From: Acetobacter sp. UBA5411
Lineage (GTDB): Bacteria; Pseudomonadota; Alphaproteobacteria; Acetobacterales; Acetobacteraceae
Direction: 5' to 3'
DNA length: 64,000 nt
Assembly (NCBI RefSeq): GCF_002409645.1
Contig: NZ_DHNR01000041.1
Coordinates: 495 to 64,494 of the forward strand
Shown here: piece after piece, positions 26,790 to 36,240 of the stretch
Layout: each line of letters starts with the position of its first letter
Numbering within the stretch: the stretch's first letter is position 1
Program-made: the position numbers and the translations under genes
Notes under the pieces: model-generated
The model's database searches: none
What the model was told of the DNA's origin: nothing
Seen by the model: the letters and a program-made list of their open reading frames with translations, nothing else

Positions 26790-27316
26790 ATGGATCTGAT
26801 CGCACTGCGTCGGCGCATGCTGGTAGGTGCGTGCGATAACGATCTGACGCCCGAACTGGTTAAAGCTCGGGCGCGGGACATTCACGTATTTAGATCGTTA
26901 CAAAGACAGTTTTGGTCGTTCGCAGGAACGGCATGAGTAATTCTAGCGAACGCTTCTGCATCATGCAAGGCGCTGAGTTCATTTCAAACTGCGCTTCCAG
27001 GGCGCGTTTGGCTTCAACGTTTCCGTTGGTGAAAAATTCTACGCCCATTTCGACTGCCTATTCTTGATTCTGCGATAGTGTCGATTGGAGGCAGCGGGCT
27101 GTTTGACCCTTGGGTCGGTCTCTACACAGCTAATTATCCGTTGATCCTGAAGAACGCGATGCTGGTTACATCAATCCGGACGTCACGGTCGGCAATAACA
27201 CCATTGTCGGATCAGGAAGCGTTTTGACGAAGGATATCCCGCCTAACGTCATCGCGGCTGGCGTGCCGTGTAAGGTCATAAAGTCCATCTCTTTGGTCGA
27301 TCGACGGGTTTTTTAG
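26790..27316 (+). pseudogene. Decayed maltose/nodulation O-acetyltransferase (Maa/NodL type)
   Basis: Broken remnant of a hexapeptide-repeat sugar O-acetyltransferase. An ATG at 26790 opens a Mac-type N-terminus (LRRRMLVGACDNDLTPELV). Farther on, FNVSVGEKFYAHFDC, then SIGGSGLFDPWVGLYTANYPL, then PEERDAGY and VTVGNNTIVGSGSVLTKDIP...IAAGVPCKVIKSI match successive parts of the family left-handed beta-helix. These blocks sit in different frames separated by a stop (after FLILR), a frameshift near PL/PEERD, and missing stretches. The protein cannot be made intact. It occupies the gap between purB and purC. Confidence 0.85.
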
Positions 27317-27563
27317 CTTTTTGAGCCTGTTTTGCGCGTTTTTCACTGCTTTTTCGGCTAAAATAATATGTATCTAATATGCATGTTTAATTCTGGAGAG
27401 CTCTTCCAGTGCGGTATCGTCCGGGTGCGTTTCTCCAACCCGGCAGTATCATCTCGCTTCGAAGGCTGCTAAGAGGCAGCCGCAGGAGGCCTGTGTTGGG
27501 CCGGAAAACTGCGGGTGGGTCTGTTTCAGTCTTCCCGCAAGCCGAGAGTGAGCAAGAACGACC

Positions 27564-28328
27564 ATGGCCCGCCGCCGCCAGCTGTATGAAGGTAAAGCCA
27601 AGATCCTGTTTGAAGGGCCGGAACCCGGAACCCTCGTACAGTATTTCAAGGACGACGCCACGGCAGGGAATGGCGCGAAACATGGCATCATCACCGGCAA
27701 GGGTGTCCTGAACAACCGCATCAGCGAGTACATCATGCTGCGGTTGCAGGAAATTGGCATCCCGACACATTTCATCCGCCGGATCAACATGCGGGAGCAG
27801 TTGATCCGTGAGGTGGAAATCATTCCACTGGAGATCGTGATCCGGAACATCGCAGCTGGCAGCATCGCCAAGCGTCTGGGTATCCCGGAAGGTACGCGTC
27901 TGCCGCGTTCGATCGTCGAATATTACTACAAGAACGATGCTCTCGGTGACCCAATGGTGGCCGAGGAGCACATCACGGCGTTCGGCTGGGCCAGCCCGCA
28001 CGATCTGGACGATATGGTCGCCATGTCGCTGCGTGTGAATGATTTCCTGATGGGGCTGTTCGCCGGCGTCGGGATTTCACTGGTCGATTTCAAGCTGGAG
28101 TTCGGTCGTCTCTGGGAAGGCGAGGAGATGCGCATCATCCTTGCGGATGAGATTTCTCCGGATAACTGCCGCCTGTGGGACGCCAAGACAAACGAGAAAC
28201 TCGACAAGGACCGTTTCCGTCGGGATATGGGTCAGGTCGAGGAAGCCTATCAGGAGGTCGCCCGTCGTCTCGGCATTCTGCCCGAGGCCGGAAACGGCGA
28301 TCTCAAAGGTTCTGAAACAATGCAGTAA
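27564..28328 (+). CDS. purC: SAICAR synthetase PurC
   Basis: Ligase joining aspartate to CAIR in de novo purine synthesis. The 254-residue product begins ARRRQLYEGKAKILFEG, the PurC N-terminal nucleotide-binding motif. It also has KDDATAGNGAKH, EIIPLEIVIRNIAAGSIAKR, SLVDFKLEFGRL and ILADEISPDNCRLWD, all standard signatures. It is the first gene of the cluster purC-purS-(Rap1a-like)-purQ-purL. Distance to purS is 55 bases. Confidence 0.98.
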   Translation: MARRRQLYEGKAKILFEGPEPGTLVQYFKDDATAGNGAKHGIITGKGVLNNRISEYIMLRLQEIGIPTHFIRRINMREQLIREVEIIPLEIVIRNIAAGSIAKRLGIPEGTRLPRSIVEYYYKNDALGDPMVAEEHITAFGWASPHDLDDMVAMSLRVNDFLMGLFAGVGISLVDFKLEFGRLWEGEEMRIILADEISPDNCRLWDAKTNEKLDKDRFRRDMGQVEEAYQEVARRLGILPEAGNGDLKGSETMQ

Positions 28329-28383
28329 GCACGCCGTTAAGGGTGTGTTTGAAAGAGTTAAGGCCAGAAGGCCGGAGGGCGGT

Positions 28384-28626
28384 ATGAAGGTTCGCGTGAC
28401 TGTTTCTCTGAAAGAGGGTGTGCTTGACCCGCAGGGGAAGGCCATTGGCCACGCCCTTCATGTGCTGGAATTTCCAGAAGTGAAGGAAGTCCGGGTCGGC
28501 AAGGTGATCGAGCTGGATGTTGAAGGCTCGGATGCAGCAAAGGTTGAGGCGCGCGCCACAGAGATGGCGAAGCAGCTTCTCGCCAATGAAGTGATCGAAG
28601 ACTTTGCTGTGGAGGTGGTGAAATGA
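28384..28626 (+). CDS. purS: FGAM synthase subunit PurS
   Basis: Small subunit that bridges PurL and PurQ in the three-part formylglycinamidine ribonucleotide synthase. 80 residues starting MKVRVTVSLKEGVLDPQGKA, with GHALHVLEFPEVKEVRVGK, the family's characteristic core. The longer in-frame opening to 28,141 overlaps purC and is not used. The ATG at 28384 follows a GGAGGGCGG stretch. The stop overlaps the next gene's start (ATGA at 28623). Confidence 0.96.
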   Translation: MKVRVTVSLKEGVLDPQGKAIGHALHVLEFPEVKEVRVGKVIELDVEGSDAAKVEARATEMAKQLLANEVIEDFAVEVVK

Positions 28627-29027
28627 GCCGCTTTTCCGTTTTTTCAACCGCTCTTCTCCTTGCGTCCGGCCTGTTTGCTGCCGATGCAGCCATGGCGCAG
28701 CGCGTCTCGCCGATGACGGCTGGTAATTTCGGCCGTATCTGCACCCGTCCTGCCGGTGCGTCCGTATGTGACGCCTATATTTCCGGACTGGCTGACGCCG
28801 GAACGCTGTCAAAGATCAATGATCGCAATGAAGGCGATCCGAACGCCCCTGCCGGGTTCTGCATCCCCGCCACGGAAACAAGCGCCGCCATGCGCAACAA
28901 TGTCATCACCTGGCTGAAGGCGCACAAGGACGTGCTGCAGAAACCGGTGGGTGAGGGCGTGTTCATGGCCCTGCATGATTCCTATCCTTGCGCTGCTTCC
29001 TCCAAGCCTGCGGAACAGAAGAAATGA
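28623..29027 (+). CDS. Secreted Rap1a/Tai-like protein of unknown role
   Basis: 134-residue exported protein with a clear signal peptide (ALLLASGLFAADAAMAQ). The mature part has four cysteines (RICTRP, SVCDAY, GFCIP, SYPC) and the pattern DAYISGLADAG...GFCIPATETSAAMRNNVITWLKAH...FMALHDSYPC, which fits the Rap1a/Tai immunity-type domain. It is wedged between purS and purQ with four-base overlaps on both sides, so it must be co-translated with FGAM synthase subunits, although its product is predicted periplasmic. Relation to secretion-system immunity is by family resemblance only; no effector gene is near. Confidence 0.8.
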   Translation: MSRFSVFSTALLLASGLFAADAAMAQRVSPMTAGNFGRICTRPAGASVCDAYISGLADAGTLSKINDRNEGDPNAPAGFCIPATETSAAMRNNVITWLKAHKDVLQKPVGEGVFMALHDSYPCAASSKPAEQKK

Positions 29028-29721
29028 AAGCCGGTATCGTCGTTTTTCCGGGGACCAACCGGGAGCGCGACATGGCGATCGCCCTGAAGGCGGTTACCGG
29101 TCACGCTCCGAAAATCCTCTGGCACCGGGACACCGAGCTTCCCGAGCTTGATCTCGTCGTGCTGCCCGGCGGCTTCAGTTATGGCGATTACCTTCGCTGT
29201 GGTGCGATGGCCGCGCATTCTCCGATCATGCGGGAAATCCGTGCATTCGCTGAAAAGGGTGGCCACATCCTCGGCGTCTGCAACGGCTTCCAGATCCTGA
29301 CGGAAACCGGCCTGCTGCCGGGCGCGCTGCTGCGGAATGCTGGCCTGCGCTTCCTGTCGCAGGACTGCCATCTTCGTGTCGAGAATTCCGAGACACCGTT
29401 CACGCGCCGCTGGAAGAAGGGCGATGTATTCCGTACGCCGCTCGCCCATGGTGACGGTAACTATGTCGCGGACGCCGAGACGCTGAAGACGCTTCAGGGC
29501 GAAAACCGCGTGGCGTTCCGTTACGCCGCGCCAAACGGCAAGATGGACGCGGCTGACCGCGACAGCAACCCGAATGGTAGCCTCGACGCCATCGCCGGTA
29601 TCTTGAGCGCCAACTCCCGCATCTGTGGCATGATGCCGCATCCGGAAGACCTCGTTGATCCGCTTATGGGCGGTGAAGACGGCAAGCCCCTGTTCGAAAG
29701 TCTGGTGGAGGCGCTGGTCCG

Positions 29722-29725
<4 letters not shown>
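29024..29725 (+). CDS. purQ: FGAM synthase glutaminase subunit PurQ
   Basis: Class I glutamine amidotransferase that feeds ammonia to PurL. 233 residues from the ATG at 29024 (overlapping the upstream stop). Motifs: VVFPGTNRERDMAIAL, VLPGGFSYGDYLRCGAMA (oxyanion region), ILGVCNGFQILTETGLLPG (catalytic Cys), and MPHPEDLVDP (His/Glu of the triad). Overlaps purL by four bases. An earlier alternative start at 28988 lies inside the Rap1a-like gene and is unlikely. Confidence 0.97.
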
Positions 29726-31932
<2,207 letters not shown>

Positions 31933-31977
31933 GCGACGTTTCGGACCGGATTTACCGGTTATCAAAGGAGAATGGTC

Positions 31978-32208
31978 ATGGCCATGAGTGCGGCAGACAT
32001 CGAGGCCTACATCCTCAAGGCGTTTCCTGACGCAAAAGTGAGCATCGACGATCTGGCGGGCGACGGCGATCATTACGCCTGCACTGTCGTCAGTGAAGCC
32101 TTTCGTGGATTGCCTCGGGTGAAACAGCACAAGCTGGTCTATAATGCGCTCGAAGGGCACATGGGCGGAACGCTGCACGCGCTTGCGCTCAAGACGTCAG
32201 CTCCCTGA
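31978..32208 (+). CDS. bolA: BolA-family protein
   Basis: 76-residue BolA-like protein. Family members pair with monothiol glutaredoxins to bind or transfer a [2Fe-2S] cluster. Motifs: ADIEAYILKAFPDAKVSIDDLAGDGDHYA and FRGLPRVKQHKLVYNAL with the conserved His near residue 60, then MGGTLHALAL. AAAGGAG lies at 31964-31970, so the ATG at 31978 (or 31984) fits better than the one at 31972. grxD follows 77 bases downstream, the classic BolA-Grx pair. Confidence 0.93.
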   Translation: MAMSAADIEAYILKAFPDAKVSIDDLAGDGDHYACTVVSEAFRGLPRVKQHKLVYNALEGHMGGTLHALALKTSAP

Positions 32209-32285
32209 TGTCCCCGATTTTCTGAATAAAACCGGGTAGATTCCCCAGTTGATGCGGGTCTGTCCGGGAACTGGAGTAAGCAGAG

Positions 32286-32621
32286 ATGTCCACACCTATT
32301 GGTCAGCGCATTCAGGCGCTTGTTGAAGAAAACCCCGTCATGCTGTTCATGAAGGGCACACCGGATTTCCCGCAGTGCGGGTTCTCCGCCCGTGTCGTTC
32401 AGGTGCTGAACCACCTCGGCGTGCCGTTCAAGGCTGAGAACGTTCTGGCTGATCCTGAAATGCGCGAAGGCATCAAGATCTTCTCTGACTGGCCCACCAT
32501 TCCGCAGCTTTACGTCAAGGGCGAGTTCATTGGCGGCTGCGACATTATCATGGAAATGGCTCAGTCCGGCGAGCTGCAGACGCTGCTCAAGGAAAAGGGA
32601 ATCGCCTGCGCTGCTGCGTAA
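32286..32621 (+). CDS. grxD: Monothiol glutaredoxin Grx4/GrxD
   Basis: 111-residue CGFS-type glutaredoxin that carries [2Fe-2S] clusters with glutathione. Motifs: RIQALVEENPVMLFMKGTPDFPQCGFSARVVQ (CGFS active site near residue 30), DWPTIPQLYVKGEFIGGCDI (cis-Pro and GG). It sits directly after bolA and before a strong terminator at 32631, so the unit purL-bolA-grxD may end here. Confidence 0.97.
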   Translation: MSTPIGQRIQALVEENPVMLFMKGTPDFPQCGFSARVVQVLNHLGVPFKAENVLADPEMREGIKIFSDWPTIPQLYVKGEFIGGCDIIMEMAQSGELQTLLKEKGIACAAA

Positions 32622-32630
32622 GGTTTCCGG

Positions 32631-32673
32631 CCTGCAATATCGGTTTGCCACGATATTGCAGGTTTCTGTTTTT
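32631..32673 (+). terminator. Rho-independent terminator after grxD
   Basis: Perfect 12-bp stem CCTGCAATATCG / CGATATTGCAGG with loop GTTTGCCA (32631-32662), followed by TTTCTGTTTTT. It starts ten bases after the grxD stop. Confidence 0.9.
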
Positions 32674-32819
32674 GGTTTGTTCTTTCAGGCCAGTATATAT
32701 CGTTCCCACATCTGACGAACGATAGAAATGAAATAGTAATTTAGTCCCTTTAGGCACAATCAGCGGGTTGTGAGCGTCACGCAATGACGTATACTCGTGT
32801 GGAGAAACGAAATCCGGGG

Positions 32820-33152
32820 ATGGAAATGATCAGGACGATACTGCGGAAGCTGACGATTATCACGGCAGGTGTTTCTGCGGTTGTTGCTGTCACTCATGTC
32901 AAATCGGCTCACGCCGAGCGTGTCATTTCCGATTACGAAGCCAGCAAGCTGACTCTTGAGTCCTTGACGGCTGTGCCGGTCTACCACCCGGTTGTGCACC
33001 ACGCTGTGGCACGTCATTCAGTTGCCACTGCTTCGCGAGGGCACACTGTTCTGGCCTCTCGTGCGCAGTCCACTCATCCCATGATTCACCTTGTGTCATT
33101 CCATGTCGCGAAGAAAGCGTCTCATTCTGCCCATGTGCGCAATCGTACCTGA
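32820..33152 (+). CDS. Small secreted His-rich protein, unknown function
   Basis: 110-residue predicted export substrate: signal peptide MEMIRTILRKLTIITAGVSA...SAHA, then a mature part of about 78 residues rich in His, Ala, Ser and Val (VYHPVVHHAVARHSVATASRG). No cysteine and no recognised domain. Upstream in-frame ATG at 32784 would add 12 residues; the ATG at 32820 (or 32826) gives a more normal signal peptide. Flanked by terminators, so probably its own transcript. Confidence 0.65.
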   Translation: MEMIRTILRKLTIITAGVSAVVAVTHVKSAHAERVISDYEASKLTLESLTAVPVYHPVVHHAVARHSVATASRGHTVLASRAQSTHPMIHLVSFHVAKKASHSAHVRNRT

Positions 33153-33175
33153 CGTTTTCTCTGCGCTATGAAGTT

Positions 33176-33210
33176 GAAAGCCATCTGACGGTGTCGGATG
33201 GCTTTTTGTT
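33176..33210 (+). terminator. Rho-independent terminator
   Basis: Stem AAAGCCATC / GATGGCTTT with loop TGACGGTGTCG, followed by a T run, about 25 bases after the small secreted protein gene. It may also serve the convergent yraN gene in the other direction. Confidence 0.85.
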
Positions 33211-33264
33211 TATCAGAATTAGTCTTTCAGTCTCTTGGCTGGGTGCCTTTGTCTTCCTGATACG

Positions 33265-33660
33265 TCAGCTTTGCCAGAAGGTATTCCGGATTCTTCTGGG
33301 AACACCAGTTTCATCTACAAGAATGACATCGAATACGACCGCGTCATAAATCCATTCAGGATGGGTAGCGAGGAGACATTCGGCCGCCTTCATGATCCGA
33401 TGGCGTTGCCGTTCACTGATTGATTCTGCCGCGCGGGCATATGTTGTCCGCTTCTTGACTTCGATAAAGCTCAGTTGTCCGTTTTTGAGGCCAACAAGAT
33501 CGATTTCACCAGCAGGCGTACGGGCGCGGCGCAGAAGAATCTGCCATCCATGCGAGAGAAGCGCCTGCTCGGCGATGGTTTCAGCCTGCACGCCATTCCG
33601 CCAAGCAGTGCGGCCACGTTCCGGCTGCCGGGATATGAGGGAATGTTGGTGCATTTGCAT
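33265..33660 (-). CDS. yraN: YraN family (UPF0102) nuclease-fold protein
   Basis: Member of the UPF0102 family with an endonuclease-like fold; cellular role is not firmly established. From the ATG at 33660 (preceded by CGGGAGA) the product has 131 residues with WRNGVQAETIAEQALLSHGW, the nuclease-like core TPAGEIDLVGLKNGQLSFIEVKKR (E-D...E-K pattern near residues 50-70), and a C-terminal YDAVVFDVILVDETG. An in-frame extension to 33747 lacks a good ribosome site. Confidence 0.9.
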   Translation of the reverse strand: MQMHQHSLISRQPERGRTAWRNGVQAETIAEQALLSHGWQILLRRARTPAGEIDLVGLKNGQLSFIEVKKRTTYARAAESISERQRHRIMKAAECLLATHPEWIYDAVVFDVILVDETGVPRRIRNTFWQS

Positions 33661-33778
33661 TCTCCCGATTGTCTCCCGGTAAGGTAAGAATTTCCTTAAA
33701 CAGAGATGAAAGGAAGAGAGAATTCTACCAAACGCTACAACCCTCACGCTAGATGGTCTGCTGATCAGTCACTGTGCG

Positions 33779-35146
33779 GTGGCCATGATAGCCGCCGGGC
33801 ATATCCTCCTGACAAAACGGGATACGTCTGCAGCGATCGGATGGATTGGAACGGTGCTGGTTGTGCCGTTTTTCGGGGTTTGTCTTTATCTCTTCTTCGG
33901 CATCAACCGTGTTCACCGTCTGGCGCGTAAACTTGTGCAGGCCCGCAATCCACAGGAAAGCGGGATCGATCCGGCAGTCCGGTGGAGTAGGGGAGACACA
34001 GGATCATTCAGACTGCTCTCACGGATGGTTGGACGGATCACTGGCCGTCCGTTGCTCGGGGGCAATCAGCTTGAGATCCTGATCGATGGCGACAATGCCT
34101 ACCCGGTCATGCTGGAGGCGATTCGTCAGGCTGAGTCCAGCATCATGCTGTCGTCCTATATTTTCAGGTACGACCGGATTGGAAAAATATTTGTATCAGC
34201 TCTGATCGAGGCTCATCGACGCGGTGTGGCAGTGCGCGTCCTGCTCGACGGTATCGGCGCGGGGTATTTCTTATGTCCTGCGGCGAAGGCGTTGCAGGAG
34301 GCCGGTGTGCCCTGCGAGCGGTTTCTCCATTCCGTTCTTCCGTGGCGCATGCCGTTCATCAACCTCCGTAATCATCGCAAAATTCTGGTGACTGACGGGA
34401 CAACAGGCTTTCTCGGTGGCCTGAACATCGGTGATGAGAATTGTGGCGCGACCGATATCGCAAAACGTGTCAATGACATGCATTTCCGTGTGCGGGGGCC
34501 AGTGGTCAGACAACTGGCCGAGGCTTTTGCCTGGGACTGGTCGTTTACCTGTGGCGAGGAATTGGCCGGAAGGACATGGTTTCCGCCGCTCACGGAAGAA
34601 GGGACCGAATTGCTGCGGGTAGTGACGGCCGGTCCGGATACGGATCTTGAAAAGATCGAGTATACGGCTTTGCAGGCTATTACTCTGGCGCGTCACAGTG
34701 TGCGGCTGATGACGCCCTATTTTCTTCCCGGCACCCGCCTCCAGTCCGAACTGGCTCTGGCTGCGTTGCGAGGGGTGCAGGTCGAGATCATCGTTCCCCG
34801 GCAGAGCAATCATCGGATCATGGACTGGGCATGCCGGGCCGATATCCATCCGATGCTGGACGCCGGATGTCGTGTCTGGCTCAGCGGACCGCCTTTCAAC
34901 CACGCCAAACTGATGGTGGTCGATCGGGAATGGGCTTTTGTCGGAAGCTCCAATTTCGACACCAGAAGTCTGCGACTCAATTTCGAGATCAATGTAGAGA
35001 GCTATCAGGCTGGTTTTGCGGAGAAGATCGACGATTTCATATGTAGTCACCGGCGCGGACGGCTGACGCACCATGATCTTGATGAGCGCATTCTGCCGGT
35101 CAAACTGCGGGATGCGGCGATGCGGCTGTTTTCGCCCTATCTCTAG
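33779..35146 (+). CDS. cls: Cardiolipin synthase (phospholipase D family)
   Basis: Membrane enzyme making cardiolipin from phosphatidylglycerol. 455 residues: N-terminal hydrophobic segments (AAIGWIGTVLVVPFFGVCLYLFFG), then two phospholipase-D HKD motifs, HRKILVTDGTTGFLGGLNIG near residue 200 and HAKLMVVDREWAFVGSSNFDTRS near residue 380, each followed by the expected GG/SSN elements. The frame begins with GTG at 33779; the open frame extends upstream to 33710 without an ATG, so the true start could be a little earlier. Divergent from yraN. Confidence 0.93.
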   Translation: MAMIAAGHILLTKRDTSAAIGWIGTVLVVPFFGVCLYLFFGINRVHRLARKLVQARNPQESGIDPAVRWSRGDTGSFRLLSRMVGRITGRPLLGGNQLEILIDGDNAYPVMLEAIRQAESSIMLSSYIFRYDRIGKIFVSALIEAHRRGVAVRVLLDGIGAGYFLCPAAKALQEAGVPCERFLHSVLPWRMPFINLRNHRKILVTDGTTGFLGGLNIGDENCGATDIAKRVNDMHFRVRGPVVRQLAEAFAWDWSFTCGEELAGRTWFPPLTEEGTELLRVVTAGPDTDLEKIEYTALQAITLARHSVRLMTPYFLPGTRLQSELALAALRGVQVEIIVPRQSNHRIMDWACRADIHPMLDAGCRVWLSGPPFNHAKLMVVDREWAFVGSSNFDTRSLRLNFEINVESYQAGFAEKIDDFICSHRRGRLTHHDLDERILPVKLRDAAMRLFSPYL

Positions 35147-35287
35147 TCCTGCTGGCAGTTAAAGGCGGGATGATTGAGTTAGGAGGGCAAACGGCGTAGG
35201 AAAAACCCCGGAAACAAAGCTGGCCGTGATCTTGCAGACAATATTGTCCGGTCACGACAGATAATAACTTAGAAGTATGGTGTGGTG

Positions 35288-36094
35288 ATGACTTCCTCTC
35301 CCTTGCGCGTCGGAATTGCAGGACTTTCAGGACGGATGGGGCAGGGGCTGGTGAAAAGTGCGCTCGACGCAGGTTGTGTCGTTGCCGGAGGCACATGCCG
35401 TGATCCGGGTGCCGCATCGCTCAGCATGGCTGAACTGACCCGGGACGGTTCGATCACGCTCTGTGCGGATATGCGTCAGCTTGCAGAAATGTCTGATGTT
35501 GTCATCGATTTCACGCATGTGTCGTCCGTGATTGATCATGCTGCGGCTCTGAAAGACGCCGGTGTGCCTTGGGTGCTTGGCACGACCGGACTGTCGGAGA
35601 AGGATCAGCGGGCAGTGGATGAGGCCGCGCAGATAATCGGCGTTGTGCAGGCTGCAAACTTCTCTGCTGGCGTCACGCTGGTGCTCCGGCTGGCGCGTGA
35701 AATGGGCATGGCTCTGTCGGCTGAGCGTTTTGATGCGGAAATTGTCGAGATGCATCATCGGCAGAAGGTGGATGCACCATCCGGGACAGCTTTGGCCATT
35801 GGTGAAGCTGTGGCGCAGGGACGGGGCGTGAAGCTTTCCGACGTGCGTGCACCGGTACGGGAAGGGCACTGTGGCGCCCGCAAGACGGGTGAAATCGGAT
35901 TTGCTGCATTGCGCGGAGGACAGATCGTGGGAGAGCACGAGCTTCTGTTCACATCCACCACCGAACAGATCAGCCTTGGTCATCGCGCCTTCGACCGCCG
36001 GGTTTTTGCAGATGGCGCAGTGCAGGCCGCCGAGTGGGTCAGCGGCAAAATAGCGGGTCTTTACAATATGGAAGACGTTCTCGGTCTCTCCTGA
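35288..36094 (+). CDS. dapB: 4-hydroxy-tetrahydrodipicolinate reductase DapB
   Basis: NAD(P)H-dependent reductase of the lysine/meso-diaminopimelate pathway, supplying the residue added by MurE. 268 residues: RVGIAGLSGRMGQGLVKSAL (Rossmann motif), VIDFTHVSSVIDHA, VLGTTGLSEKDQ, EMHHRQKVDAPSGTALAIGE (catalytic His and Lys region near residue 150) and GEHELLFTSTTEQISLGHRA. A GTG two codons upstream (35282) is an alternative start. The metK leader begins within ten bases of its stop. Confidence 0.97.
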   Translation: MTSSPLRVGIAGLSGRMGQGLVKSALDAGCVVAGGTCRDPGAASLSMAELTRDGSITLCADMRQLAEMSDVVIDFTHVSSVIDHAAALKDAGVPWVLGTTGLSEKDQRAVDEAAQIIGVVQAANFSAGVTLVLRLAREMGMALSAERFDAEIVEMHHRQKVDAPSGTALAIGEAVAQGRGVKLSDVRAPVREGHCGARKTGEIGFAALRGGQIVGEHELLFTSTTEQISLGHRAFDRRVFADGAVQAAEWVSGKIAGLYNMEDVLGLS

Positions 36095-36103
36095 AGTCGC
36101 TGG

Positions 36104-36165
36104 GGCGGATTTCATGAATGGCGGGTGACCGGTCTTGCAACTTGACCCCGCCGCCTTCATCCGCC
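36104..36165 (+). promoter_or_regulatory. Long structured leader hairpin upstream of metK
   Basis: Nested pairing can be read directly: GGCGG (36104-36108) with CCGCC (36161-36165), ATGAA (36114-36118) with TTCAT (36156-36160), GGCGG (36120-36124) with CCGCC (36148-36152), GGTC (36131-36134) with GACC (36144-36147), leaving the loop TTGCAACTT. No T run follows, so it is not a simple dapB terminator. Its place 75 bases before metK suggests a regulatory RNA, possibly SAM-responsive. I could not fit it firmly to a known SAM riboswitch class. Confidence 0.5.
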
Positions 36166-36240
36166 AAACGACAAACTCTCATATCGAGATCTTCGCAAAA
36201 CGCGAAACTTTCACCCTATAGCGAGGCAGTCGGCACAATC

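Noticed and set aside
25212..26885. Long minus-strand open frame (557 codons) opposite purB
   Set aside because: Shadow of the GC-biased purB codons; low-complexity His/Gln/Arg-rich translation, no family features, and purB is certain.
36104..36240. Assignment of the metK leader to SAM-II
   Set aside because: A TTGCAA-like element and GC stem recall SAM-II, but the spacing and pseudoknot partner do not fit by eye, so I left the class open.
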